From Candidatus Gastranaerophilales bacterium (GTDB lineage Bacteria > Cyanobacteriota > Vampirovibrionia > Gastranaerophilales > UBA9971): a stretch of 11,040 nt of DNA. The position numbers were made by a program, and so were the translations under genes. The notes beneath the pieces were generated by a model. The model had not been told where the DNA came from, did not search any database, and was given only the letters and a program-made list of their open reading frames with translations. The stretch covers positions 1 to 11,040 of the forward strand of contig JANQGS010000183.1 in assembly GCA_028277195.1 (NCBI GenBank), given 5' to 3'. Positions 1 to 6,513 of the stretch are shown here, piece after piece. How positions within the stretch are numbered: position 1 is the first letter of the stretch; each line of letters starts with the position of its first letter.

Positions 1-20
1 AGCAGGCGGCGCTGTCCGCA

Positions 21-70
21 TTTGCGCGGCAAAGCCGGATTTTCCAAAATCCATCGCTCCTGCTTCGCCA
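21..70 (-). repeat. Palindromic intergenic repeat, copy 1
   Basis: Non-coding stretch before pyrK. Read on the minus strand, the 13-nt box GCGAAGCAGGAGC (68 to 56) is followed after three bases by the perfect palindrome GGATTTT-GG-AAAATCC (52 to 37), then GGCTTTGCC. A second small hairpin, TTTGC-GCG-GCAAA, sits at 21-33. The same box, with one base changed and again followed by a palindrome, occurs on the plus strand at 2511-2554, so this looks like one member of a dispersed hairpin family. An open frame runs through it into pyrK, but it matches nothing in the PyrK family. Confidence 0.5.
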
Positions 71-126
71 TACCGCTCCAGGCGTTAGCAGTTAAAATCC
101 GAAATTTATTTTGGGAGCAGTATACT

Positions 127-876
127 ATGCAAAATAAAGGGCCTTTTAAATTAAAAATACTCAAAAATACGGAAATTTCATCTGAAATTTATAAAATGGT
201 GCTGGAAAGTGAACATATAGCAAAAAATGCCCTTCCCGGCCAGTTTGTATCGCTAAAATGCGCTGACTTAACCCTGAGAAGGCCTCTGAGTATAGCAGGC
301 ACGGCGGAAAAAACCTTTGACCTTATATATAAGGTTAAGGGAACAGGCACAGAGTACCTTGCAGCTCTTAAGCCGGGAGATACCGCAGATTTAATAGGAC
401 CAATGGGTAACGGATACAGCATAGAAGACAAAAAATACCTGCTAATAGGTTGCGGGGTAGGCATTGCTCCTATTTATTTCCTTGAGGACGTGCTTAAGAA
501 AAAAGGGATTAAGTATAAATCCATAGGATGCTTCAGGAGCAGGTATAAAACCGACAATGAGCACACATACTGCATTACCGAGGACGGCTCTTCCGAAATA
601 AAAGGCAGGCTCGATGATTACCTTGAGGATATAATAAATAGTGAAAACCCTGATATAATCTGCATCTGCGGGCCTAATCCGGCCATGCGCTACGTAACCG
701 GTATTGCCCTGAAAAACAACATAGACATCGAGGTTGCCCTGGAAGGCGATATGGCTTGCGGGACAGGGGTATGTATGGGTTGTGCCATGAAAATCAGGAA
801 GGGTGGTAAACTGGAAAGCGTAAAAATATGCGGGGAAGGGCCTGTTTTTAAGGGAAGGGATATTATATGGGAATAA
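127..876 (+). CDS. pyrK: Dihydroorotate dehydrogenase B, electron-transfer subunit PyrK
   Basis: Iron-sulfur flavoprotein that passes electrons from dihydroorotate oxidation, via FAD and a 2Fe-2S cluster, to NAD+. It forms a cytosolic complex with PyrD. With the start chosen here it is 249 aa. Visible motifs are the FAD-binding RPLSIAG (52-58), a glycine-rich nucleotide-binding loop LLIGCGVGIAP (105-115) and the cluster cysteines C211, C216, C219 and C235 (C-x4-C-x2-C-x15-C). The frame is open back to 22, but ATG127 has GGGAG nine bases upstream and gives the normal family N-terminus; the longer version would translate repeat sequence. It overlaps pyrD by 10 bases, which implies translational coupling. 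The pair makes this a class 1B enzyme, using NAD+ rather than quinone or fumarate. I am sure of the family. Confidence 0.95.
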   Translation: MQNKGPFKLKILKNTEISSEIYKMVLESEHIAKNALPGQFVSLKCADLTLRRPLSIAGTAEKTFDLIYKVKGTGTEYLAALKPGDTADLIGPMGNGYSIEDKKYLLIGCGVGIAPIYFLEDVLKKKGIKYKSIGCFRSRYKTDNEHTYCITEDGSSEIKGRLDDYLEDIINSENPDIICICGPNPAMRYVTGIALKNNIDIEVALEGDMACGTGVCMGCAMKIRKGGKLESVKICGEGPVFKGRDIIWE

Positions 877-1790
877 AAACTGATTTATCAACCAAAATAG
901 GTTCTTTATCCCTGCAAAACCCTGTTCTTACTGCCTCAGGAACATTCGGTTACAATACTGAATATGAAAATTTTATGGATTTGGAAAAAATCGGCGCAAT
1001 AGTAACCAAGGGTATAACGCTTAAACCCGGGCAGGGCAACCCGCAGCCCCGCATAAAAGAGGTTTGCGGCGGGCTTATTAACTCTATCGGGCTTGAAAAT
1101 ATTGGTATACACGAGTTTATTGACAAAAAAATGCCGTTATTGCTGGAGAAAAAACTCCCTTTTATAGTAAATGTGGCAGGAGAGAGCTTGCGGGAGTATA
1201 AGGAAATAGCTAAGATATGCCAGAATAATGAAATACGTGCCATTGAACTTAATTTATCCTGTCCGAACGTTGAAAAAGGTTGCCTTGAATTCGGCAGGGA
1301 CGATGAAACCCTTTACAGGTTGGTTTGCGGGGTTCGGGAAGTGTTTTCGGGCACTGTTATTGTGAAATTAGGGACAAATATTTCCTTTCCGGAAAGGATT
1401 GTATCTGCTGTGCAAAAGGCGGGGGCTGATGCCATATCAGCCATTAATACCGTTAAAGCAATGCATGTTAGCATAAATCCGGGTTATAAAGGTTTTAAAT
1501 ACATAAAAGGCGGTATGTCAGGCAGGTGTATAAAGCCTATAGCCCTGAATTTCATATATGAGGCCAGGCAGCACACAGATTTGCCAATAATAGGAATGGG
1601 CGGTATAAATAACCCGTATGATGTGCTTGAGTTTTTGGCAGTGGGTGCTGACGCGTTACAGGTAGGCACGGGAAATTTTACGCAGCCGGATTTAAGCGAA
1701 AAAATAATTGATGAGCTGGTTGCCTTTATGGAAACCAACGGATACAGGAGTATTAAAGAATTAACAGACAGTATAAGACAGAGGAAGTAA
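867..1790 (+). CDS. pyrD: Dihydroorotate dehydrogenase B (NAD+), catalytic subunit PyrD
   Basis: FMN-dependent TIM-barrel enzyme oxidising (S)-dihydroorotate to orotate, the fourth step of de novo UMP synthesis. At 307 aa it has normal class 1 length. The signature NLSCPNV (129-135) contains Cys132, the catalytic base that marks class 1 enzymes. INTV (193-196), GGMSG (215-219) and GMGGI (243-247) are the FMN- and phosphate-binding segments. Two positions look slightly unusual: VKLGTN (166-171) where VKLxPN is common, and GRCIKP after GGMSG where GPAIKP is common. The start ATG lies inside the end of pyrK, with a purine-rich AGGGAAGGGA just ahead. The adjoining pyrK supports class 1B. pyrE follows after 7 bases, so the three genes form one transcription unit. 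Confidence 0.96.
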   Translation: MGIKTDLSTKIGSLSLQNPVLTASGTFGYNTEYENFMDLEKIGAIVTKGITLKPGQGNPQPRIKEVCGGLINSIGLENIGIHEFIDKKMPLLLEKKLPFIVNVAGESLREYKEIAKICQNNEIRAIELNLSCPNVEKGCLEFGRDDETLYRLVCGVREVFSGTVIVKLGTNISFPERIVSAVQKAGADAISAINTVKAMHVSINPGYKGFKYIKGGMSGRCIKPIALNFIYEARQHTDLPIIGMGGINNPYDVLEFLAVGADALQVGTGNFTQPDLSEKIIDELVAFMETNGYRSIKELTDSIRQRK

Positions 1791-1797
1791 ACTGATT

Positions 1798-2373
1798 ATG
1801 GAAATTTTTGAAATTTTGAAGACAACCCAGAGCATTTTGGAAGGGCATTTCGAATTAAGTTCGGGGCTGCACAGTGACAGGTATTTTCAATGCGCAAAGC
1901 TGCTTCAATACCCGCAGTATGCTGAAATTGCCGGGCAACACATCGCGGCAATGTTTAATGCTGATGAGATTGACATAGTTTTAGGGCCTGCTTTGGGAGG
2001 CGTAATTATTGGTTATGAAGTAGCAAGGTCGCTCGGCAAACCCTCTATTTTTACTGAAAGAAAGGACGGCTTTATGTCCTTAAGGCGCGGGTTTAGAATT
2101 AACGAAGGCGACAGGGTGCTTATAGTTGAAGATGTTATTACCACGGCAAAATCCGTTAAGGAGAACATGGTAATAGTTGACGGGTACAATGCACATATTG
2201 CGGGCGTGGGCTGCATTATTGACAGGTCAAAAGGCCGCTCAGGTATTGATATAAAGTCTTTAACGCAGCTTGACCCGGTTGTATACGACCCCAATGACTG
2301 TCCTATGTGCAAAGAGGGCATAACTCTTGAAAAACCCGGCAGCCAGGCAAGGGTTACCAGGTATGTTATTTGA
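1798..2373 (+). CDS. pyrE: Orotate phosphoribosyltransferase PyrE
   Basis: Transfers ribose-5-phosphate from PRPP to orotate to give OMP, the fifth step of UMP synthesis. At 191 aa it is a typical type I phosphoribosyltransferase. The PRPP-binding loop is VLIVEDVITTAKS (107-119) with the adjacent acidic pair E111/D112. The flexible catalytic loop around TERKDGFMSLRRGF (86-99) supplies Lys and Arg. A C-terminal CPMC pair (168-171), within a 'CPMCKEGI' segment, occurs in a subset of bacterial PyrE proteins. The Shine-Dalgarno AGAGGAAG lies in the last codons of pyrD, so translation is probably coupled. The stop TGA (2371-2373) overlaps a promoter-like -35 box for the following tRNA. The OMP decarboxylase gene pyrF is not in this window. 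Confidence 0.96.
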   Translation: MEIFEILKTTQSILEGHFELSSGLHSDRYFQCAKLLQYPQYAEIAGQHIAAMFNADEIDIVLGPALGGVIIGYEVARSLGKPSIFTERKDGFMSLRRGFRINEGDRVLIVEDVITTAKSVKENMVIVDGYNAHIAGVGCIIDRSKGRSGIDIKSLTQLDPVVYDPNDCPMCKEGITLEKPGSQARVTRYVI

Positions 2374-2397
2374 CTAAAACAATGATTGTAGTATCAT
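2370..2397 (+). promoter_or_regulatory. Sigma-70-type promoter for tRNA-Phe, overlapping pyrE stop
   Basis: TTGACT (2370-2375) and TATCAT (2392-2397) are each one base off the -35 and -10 consensus, with a 16-nt spacer. The predicted start near 2404 is about 26 bases before the tRNA. The -35 contains the pyrE stop codon. A short inverted repeat, AATGAT/ATCATT (2381-2398), lies across the spacer and -10; it could be a weak end for the pyr transcript or simply chance. Confidence 0.6.
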
Positions 2398-2408
2398 TTT
2401 AATTGATA

Positions 2409-2423
2409 CAGGCAATATGCCTG
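2409..2423 (+). other. Small hairpin in the tRNA-Phe 5' leader
   Basis: CAGGCA-ATA-TGCCTG forms a perfect 6-bp stem with a 3-nt loop. It lies between the predicted transcription start and the mature tRNA 5' end at 2430. It has no T-run, so it is not a terminator. It may simply be structure in the leader removed by RNase P. Confidence 0.35.
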
Positions 2424-2429
2424 TGGTAT

Positions 2430-2502
<73 letters not shown>

Positions 2503-2510
2503 TTTTTTAT

Positions 2511-2554
2511 GCGAAGCGGGAGCAAAGCCGAAACGGCTTGCCTGGCAAGCCGTT
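2511..2554 (+). repeat. Palindromic intergenic repeat, copy 2
   Basis: Box GCGAAGCGGGAGC (2511-2523), then AAAGCCGA, then a near-perfect palindrome: 11-base arms at 2532-2542 and 2544-2554 around one central T, folding as a 9-bp core stem with a CTG loop. Box and architecture match the copy at 21-70, while the palindrome sequence itself differs. It is not directly followed by a T-run (the nearest is at 2569-2574), so a simple intrinsic terminator is unlikely. Positions 2555-2637 hold nothing I recognise apart from a weak A/T-rich hairpin near 2623-2639. Confidence 0.55.
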
Positions 2555-2637
2555 GCAGGCTAAGCTCATTTTTTATTGGCAATCGTTCCGGGAAAGTGGG
2601 GGGTTCGAAGGGCAAATAAAAGAAAAATTACACTTTT

Positions 2638-2763
2638 TTACAGGAAAATTTTTTGCTGATTAGCCTTTTTTAGCAGTAGCAGGGTAGTTAATGCCCTGGA
2701 TAGTCTCTTGTTGCCTTCCTGGAATGGGTGTATGACTAAAAAATCAACAACAAATTCGGCATT
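2638..2763 (-). pseudogene. Fragment of a Fic-domain (Fic/Doc family) gene
   Basis: The frame starting at 2763 on the minus strand reads 41 residues to a TAA at 2640-2638. It contains IHPFQEGNKR, a clear match to the Fic core motif HPFx(D/E)GN(G/K)R with its catalytic His. It is flanked by the usual hydrophobic helix before (FVVDFLV) and by LSRALTTLLLLKKA after, as in 'GNGRLSRLLTxLLL'. Intact Fic domains span roughly 120 residues or more. The upstream part is missing: the frame runs into the end of prmA, closes at a TGA at 2802-2800, and has no ATG. No further Fic sequence is recognisable downstream. I read this as a remnant left by deletion, probably of an acquired Fic AMPylase or toxin-antitoxin gene. 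Confidence 0.75.
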
Positions 2764-2765
2764 AC

Positions 2766-3581
2766 TTACAAACCGGCTTTTATAGCAGCCCACTTTTCCT
2801 CACCGGATATATCGAAAACCCTCAAGTCAGCCTTATTAAGCGCGCTTTCAACATGAGGGATTTTGCTGTCTGTAATGCCGCTTAAAATCAGCATCCCATC
2901 AGGCTTTAACAGTTTTTTAAGGTCCCCCGTCATGTCTATTATGACCTCTGCCAGTATATTTGACACAACTAAATCGTATTTTCCCCCTATATCAGAAGCG
3001 CTGCCCGCAAAAAAACCGCATTTATCGCTTACACCGTTTTTTAAAGCGTTTTCAGCCGCCACGGGAATAACTGAAGGGTCTTTATCAACCCCTGTTACTT
3101 TCTCAAACCCGAGTTTTGCCCCGGAAATTGCCAGGATTCCCGAGCCTGTGCCAACATCAGCCATACTTGTTTCGCCGCTTAATTGCGGCATTGCCTGCTC
3201 TATCGCCCGGATGCACAGCCTTGTGGTTGGGTGTGTGCCTGTGCCGAATGCGCTCCCCGGGTCAAGGCTTATTATCGTCTCCCCGTTCTGCGGCGTATAT
3301 TTTTCCCAGCTCGGGCATATTACTATTTTTTGCCCTATTTTTTGGGGATGCCAGTATTTTTTCCAGTTATGAGCCCACTCCTCGTCCTTAATTATTTTTG
3401 TACTTACCTCCCACTCGCCGAGCACGCTTAAATCAGGTTCCCGCACACAGGGCAGGTAGCCTTTGACAAGGCTCTTTTCCATTAAAGTGCCGGTACAGCC
3501 GAGTTTGTCAATTAAAAGGTGGCTGACGTGCTCAGACCATAGCGGGGCGGTTTTTACCGTTATTTCGATGTGTCGGCTCAT
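2766..3581 (-). CDS. prmA: Ribosomal protein L11 methyltransferase PrmA
   Basis: SAM-dependent methyltransferase that methylates ribosomal protein L11. At 271 aa it is slightly short against the ~290-310 aa usual for the family, mainly in the N-terminal substrate-binding domain. Visible motifs are EEWAHNWKKYW (67-77), the family signature LDPGSAFGTGTHPTT (106-120), the SAM-binding loop DVGTGSGIL (142-150) and the catalytic-region NILAEVI (208-214). ATG at 3581 has an AGGA nine bases ahead, lying in the end of the upstream phosphoesterase gene. The gap between those genes is only 5 bases, so translation is probably coupled. Downstream lies the Fic fragment and no obvious strong terminator. Confidence 0.93.
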   Translation of the reverse strand: MSRHIEITVKTAPLWSEHVSHLLIDKLGCTGTLMEKSLVKGYLPCVREPDLSVLGEWEVSTKIIKDEEWAHNWKKYWHPQKIGQKIVICPSWEKYTPQNGETIISLDPGSAFGTGTHPTTRLCIRAIEQAMPQLSGETSMADVGTGSGILAISGAKLGFEKVTGVDKDPSVIPVAAENALKNGVSDKCGFFAGSASDIGGKYDLVVSNILAEVIIDMTGDLKKLLKPDGMLILSGITDSKIPHVESALNKADLRVFDISGEEKWAAIKAGL

Positions 3582-3586
3582 AATAA

Positions 3587-4408
3587 CTATTCCTGGGTAA
3601 TTACTTCTGTATCAAGCTCAAAAGAGTCATCATCATAATTTATGGTAACAATTAAATACCGGCTATTGAAACTGACCAGTGCAGGTGCGCTTACATGGTA
3701 AATCCCGTCTCTTTTAACCAGGTTATACTTATGGTAGTGACCCGACAGGATTGCCTTTACATTTTCGTGCTTTTTTAACAGGTTTTCATACTTTTCAGGA
3801 TACTTAACCCTGTGCGATTTTTTTTCATACGGTTCAACCAGTGGAAAGTGTTGAACTATTATAACATTTTTTTTCTTAAATTTGGTTAATACCTTATCGA
3901 GCCATGCCAGGGTTTCATCCGAATAATAGCCGAAAGAGCTGGGAATCCTGTTAATTACACCGTCCAGAACCACCAGCACAAGGTCTTTGTTAGGGCGAAC
4001 ATAATAGGAGGGCTCGGCTTTTTTCTGGTTTTTATTGTGCTTTTTCAGGATTTGCAAGTATTTTTCCTTGGTCAAATCGCCGTAAGCAAACGCGTCATGG
4101 TTACCTATAGCGACATAGTAAGGTTTTTCCAGCTTTTTTGTTATTTCGCAGAATTTTATTAAATCCTCGCTCCGGTAATCATCAATATTGTCACCGGAGA
4201 AAACCGTAAAATCCACGTCCTCCATAGCGTTTATTGAATTTACGGCTTTTTGCAGGTTCAACGCCGAGCGCTTAATGTTCCTATTTCCGTAATTATCCTT
4301 ATTAAGCGATATGTGAACATCTGATATGTGAACAATTTTTAGCTGCCCTGCCGGCACTGCGCCGGATGACAACAGCATGAAAAACAGGCAAAGCAGTATT
4401 CTAATCAT
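3587..4408 (-). CDS. Secreted calcineurin-like metallophosphoesterase
   Basis: 273-aa hydrolase with a dinuclear metal centre, probably exported. Residues 1-21 look like a signal peptide: Arg near the start, hydrophobic ILLCLFFMLLSS, then a small-residue cleavage region near AVPAG. All metallophosphoesterase motifs are present: DVH (30-32), GDN (72-74), GNHD (102-105), His187 in QHFP and GHYH (223-226). This pattern resembles the cyclic-nucleotide phosphodiesterase-like (CpdA/Icc) branch of the superfamily, but the substrate cannot be told from sequence, and export argues against a cytoplasmic cAMP role. There is a strong AAGGAG six bases before the ATG. It lies 26 bases after accA and 5 before prmA, so it is probably co-transcribed with both, with no obvious functional link. 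Confidence 0.87.
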   Translation of the reverse strand: MIRILLCLFFMLLSSGAVPAGQLKIVHISDVHISLNKDNYGNRNIKRSALNLQKAVNSINAMEDVDFTVFSGDNIDDYRSEDLIKFCEITKKLEKPYYVAIGNHDAFAYGDLTKEKYLQILKKHNKNQKKAEPSYYVRPNKDLVLVVLDGVINRIPSSFGYYSDETLAWLDKVLTKFKKKNVIIVQHFPLVEPYEKKSHRVKYPEKYENLLKKHENVKAILSGHYHKYNLVKRDGIYHVSAPALVSFNSRYLIVTINYDDDSFELDTEVITQE

Positions 4409-4434
4409 TGCAAACTCCTTTTCTTGCTTATCTG

Positions 4435-5397
4435 TTACTCAACAAACACGCCCATTTTGCGGAATTTATCGTATTTATCCTTTTTAATTTTATCGCCGGG
4501 CATTTTGGATAACTCCTTAATGCCTGCTAATATCTGCTCCTTGAGTTGAGCGGCGGAATAATCCCGGTCATAATGTGCTCCGCCAAGGGGTTCTTTTATT
4601 ATCCCGTCAATTATGCCAAGCCTTAGCAGGTCATCGGAGGTTATTTTCAAAGCCTCTGCTGCTACAGAAGCCATATCAGCACTCCTCCAGAGAATAGACG
4701 CGCACCCTTCCGGGGAAATAACAGTATAAAGCGAGTGCTCCAGCATATAAACCCTGTTTGCCACCGCAAGCCCGAGTGCCCCGCCCGAGCAGCCCTCGCC
4801 CAGGATAATCGAAATCATTGGCGTTTGCAGCTTTGCCATTTCCCTCAGGTTCACTGCTATTGCTATACCCTGCCCGGTCTCTTCCGCCTTAATGCCCGGG
4901 TAAGCCCCGGGGGTGTCTATCAGGGTAATTATCGGCAGGTTAAACCTGTCGGCATGGTAAAAAAGCCTCAGGGCTTTTCTGTAACCTTCAGGCTGCGGCA
5001 TGCCGAAATTATACTCAAGGTTTTCTTTTGTGTTTTTGCCTTTTTGAGTGCCTATTAACATTACGGGCTGCTCATCTATCAATGCAACCCCGCCTATAAT
5101 TGCCCTGTCGTCTGTTCCTGCCCTGTCCCCGTGCATTTCTGTCCAGTCAGAAGCTATCATTGAAACGTGATCAAGGAATGTCGGTCTTTTGGGATGCCTT
5201 GCTATCAGGAGTTTTTGCGAGGGGGTAAGGTTATTATAAAGCTGGTGTTTATAATCCCGGGCCTGCTCCTCAAGGGTTTTTATCTGCTCATCCAGGTCAA
5301 TGCCCGTTTCTCCGCTTAAATTTTTAAGCTCTTCTATTTTATCTTCTATCTGGTGTATTGATTTCTCAAATTCCAGGGGTGTTGCTGTTTTGCTCAT
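4435..5397 (-). CDS. accA: Acetyl-CoA carboxylase carboxyltransferase subunit alpha
   Basis: Alpha half of the carboxyltransferase that moves CO2 from carboxybiotin (on AccB) to acetyl-CoA, forming malonyl-CoA for fatty-acid synthesis; it works with AccD in a heterotetramer. At 320 aa it is full length. A helical N-terminal segment (7-53) precedes the crotonase-like fold. Conserved pieces are LTPSQKLLIARHPKRP (57-72), HGDR (89-92), GTQKG (116-120), DTPGAYPG (161-168), GEGCSGGALG (200-209) and ISPEGCASILW (227-237). The ribosome-binding site is weak (GGA before AAAATAATG). It appears to lead a leftward unit of accA, phosphoesterase and prmA. No accD, accB or accC is in the window. Confidence 0.97.
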   Translation of the reverse strand: MSKTATPLEFEKSIHQIEDKIEELKNLSGETGIDLDEQIKTLEEQARDYKHQLYNNLTPSQKLLIARHPKRPTFLDHVSMIASDWTEMHGDRAGTDDRAIIGGVALIDEQPVMLIGTQKGKNTKENLEYNFGMPQPEGYRKALRLFYHADRFNLPIITLIDTPGAYPGIKAEETGQGIAIAVNLREMAKLQTPMISIILGEGCSGGALGLAVANRVYMLEHSLYTVISPEGCASILWRSADMASVAAEALKITSDDLLRLGIIDGIIKEPLGGAHYDRDYSAAQLKEQILAGIKELSKMPGDKIKKDKYDKFRKMGVFVE

Positions 5398-5481
5398 TAT
5401 TTTCCAAGGGATTTTATCAAATCAGATTTTTTTTAAATGTAACATGAAGGTTGATTTTAATCCATATATTTAGTATGAATT

Positions 5482-5487
5482 TGTCAA
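5482..5487 (-). promoter_or_regulatory. Possible -35 box upstream of accA
   Basis: Perfect TTGACA on the minus strand, about 85 bases ahead of accA and just past the end of the GGDEF gene. The matching -10 is unclear: TATATG follows at 13 bases and TAAAAT at 22, both badly spaced. Still, this 107-bp gap is the natural place for an accA promoter. Confidence 0.35.
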
Positions 5488-5504
5488 TTTTTTAAGCAAA
5501 AAAA

Positions 5505-6401
5505 TTATAAATTTTCTGCGCCTTTTTTGTAATCAGAACCTATAATCCTATTTTTCCCCTCCTTTTTTGCCCTGTATAAATTTTCGTCCGCAAGTTTGTC
5601 GATGCTGGTAAGGTTATCGAGTAAGTCTCTTTGCCGGCTTTTAGGGGCTGATTTAAGCTGTTCCTTTATGTTTTTTAAACCGGCAGTTGGCGTAAAAGTC
5701 GCATAGCCAATGGTAACGGTTATGGGGGAGGTTAATTTTGTCTCCTTTCCTGCAACATTAAGGGTTTTGAGCTCTCTTTCAACTCTTTTCCTTATCTTTT
5801 CCAGAACATCCATAACCCCGTCTTTATCAACATCATATAAAAGCGCTACAAACTCATCCCCGCCTTTTCTGTATACATCGCTGTATACTTTGTCTTTTTT
5901 GTACCCTTTTCCCCTGACAGATTTTTTAGATATTTCCGCGAATTTTCTTAAAGCCTCATCACCCGCGTCATGGCCGTATTCGTCATTTGCCCGCTTAAAA
6001 TTGTCCAGGTCAAACCAAACTATAGTAAAAGGTTTTTGCCTGGAGCAGGCTTCAATATACATACTTTTCCTATCCCTTTCAAAAGCCTTTCGGTTCTCTA
6101 TGCCGGTTACGCCATCTGTATAGGCCAGTTCATATATCCTGGTGACGAATTTTTTAAATCTTTCAGTAAATTTTTCTATTGCCGTTTTAGGTCTTAGTTT
6201 TGTATAATTCGGTCCCGGCTTTATACTGGTATTTTCTATACCAAGTTGTTCTTCTGCGTCACTGAGCTGTTGATTTACCGCGAGCAGCACCTGGCCAGCT
6301 TCGCCGCCGGCGGCAAGTTCGCTGCCCTTAAAGCGAATTGTTTTAAGGTTTGGCGGGGTTTGGCCGGGGTTAGTGTTTAGTATTGCTATATTGCCTGACA
6401 T
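5505..6401 (-). CDS. Cytosolic GGDEF protein, putative diguanylate cyclase
   Basis: 298-aa protein likely to make cyclic di-GMP from two GTP. The N-terminal ~90 residues are low-complexity and partly charged, with an IRFKG motif (22-26) similar to PVFGS in the next gene upstream. The GGDEF domain spans about 92-288: TDGVTGIENR (95-104), metal-binding WFDLDNFKRANDEYGHDAGD (129-148), YRKGGDEF (177-184) with an intact active loop, TVTIGYA (228-234) and ADENLYRAKKEGKNR (271-285). The usual product-inhibition I-site (RxxD five residues before GGDEF) reads KVYS, so it is absent. A roughly 30-residue stretch (240-270) between TIGYA and ADENLY is longer than usual. No membrane helix or sensor domain is visible. 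ATG has AGGA nine bases upstream. Confidence 0.9.
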   Translation of the reverse strand: MSGNIAILNTNPGQTPPNLKTIRFKGSELAAGGEAGQVLLAVNQQLSDAEEQLGIENTSIKPGPNYTKLRPKTAIEKFTERFKKFVTRIYELAYTDGVTGIENRKAFERDRKSMYIEACSRQKPFTIVWFDLDNFKRANDEYGHDAGDEALRKFAEISKKSVRGKGYKKDKVYSDVYRKGGDEFVALLYDVDKDGVMDVLEKIRKRVERELKTLNVAGKETKLTSPITVTIGYATFTPTAGLKNIKEQLKSAPKSRQRDLLDNLTSIDKLADENLYRAKKEGKNRIIGSDYKKGAENL

Positions 6402-6423
6402 TATTATTTTTCCTGGTTTGTTA

Positions 6424-6477
6424 GTTTAAAGAAAAGCGCCGGCCAGTTTTTTGGTAATAGTTTTTATACTAACCGGC
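6424..6477 (-). terminator. Probable intrinsic terminator after the 313-aa gene
   Basis: On the minus strand GCCGGTTAGT (6477-6468) pairs along 10 bp with ACTGGCCGGC (6447-6438), including two G-U pairs, around a 20-nt A-rich loop; GCGCTTTTCTTT follows. It sits after the 313-aa gene and before the GGDEF gene, leaving only about 22 bases to that gene's start. It may therefore attenuate read-through rather than fully separate the two. Confidence 0.5.
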
Positions 6478-6513
6478 TATATTATTTGGAAAGGAGATTT
6501 GGGGTTGTCTAAT

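Noticed and set aside
22..126. 35-residue N-terminal extension of PyrK
   Set aside because: It encodes the palindromic repeat, has no family similarity, and ATG127 has a proper ribosome-binding site.
2532..2574. Palindrome as a rho-independent terminator for tRNA-Phe
   Set aside because: The T-run is about 14 bases past the stem, and a T6 run already follows the tRNA directly.
2863..3431. Three overlapping plus-strand open frames opposite prmA
   Set aside because: They are antisense shadows of a strongly supported PrmA reading frame.
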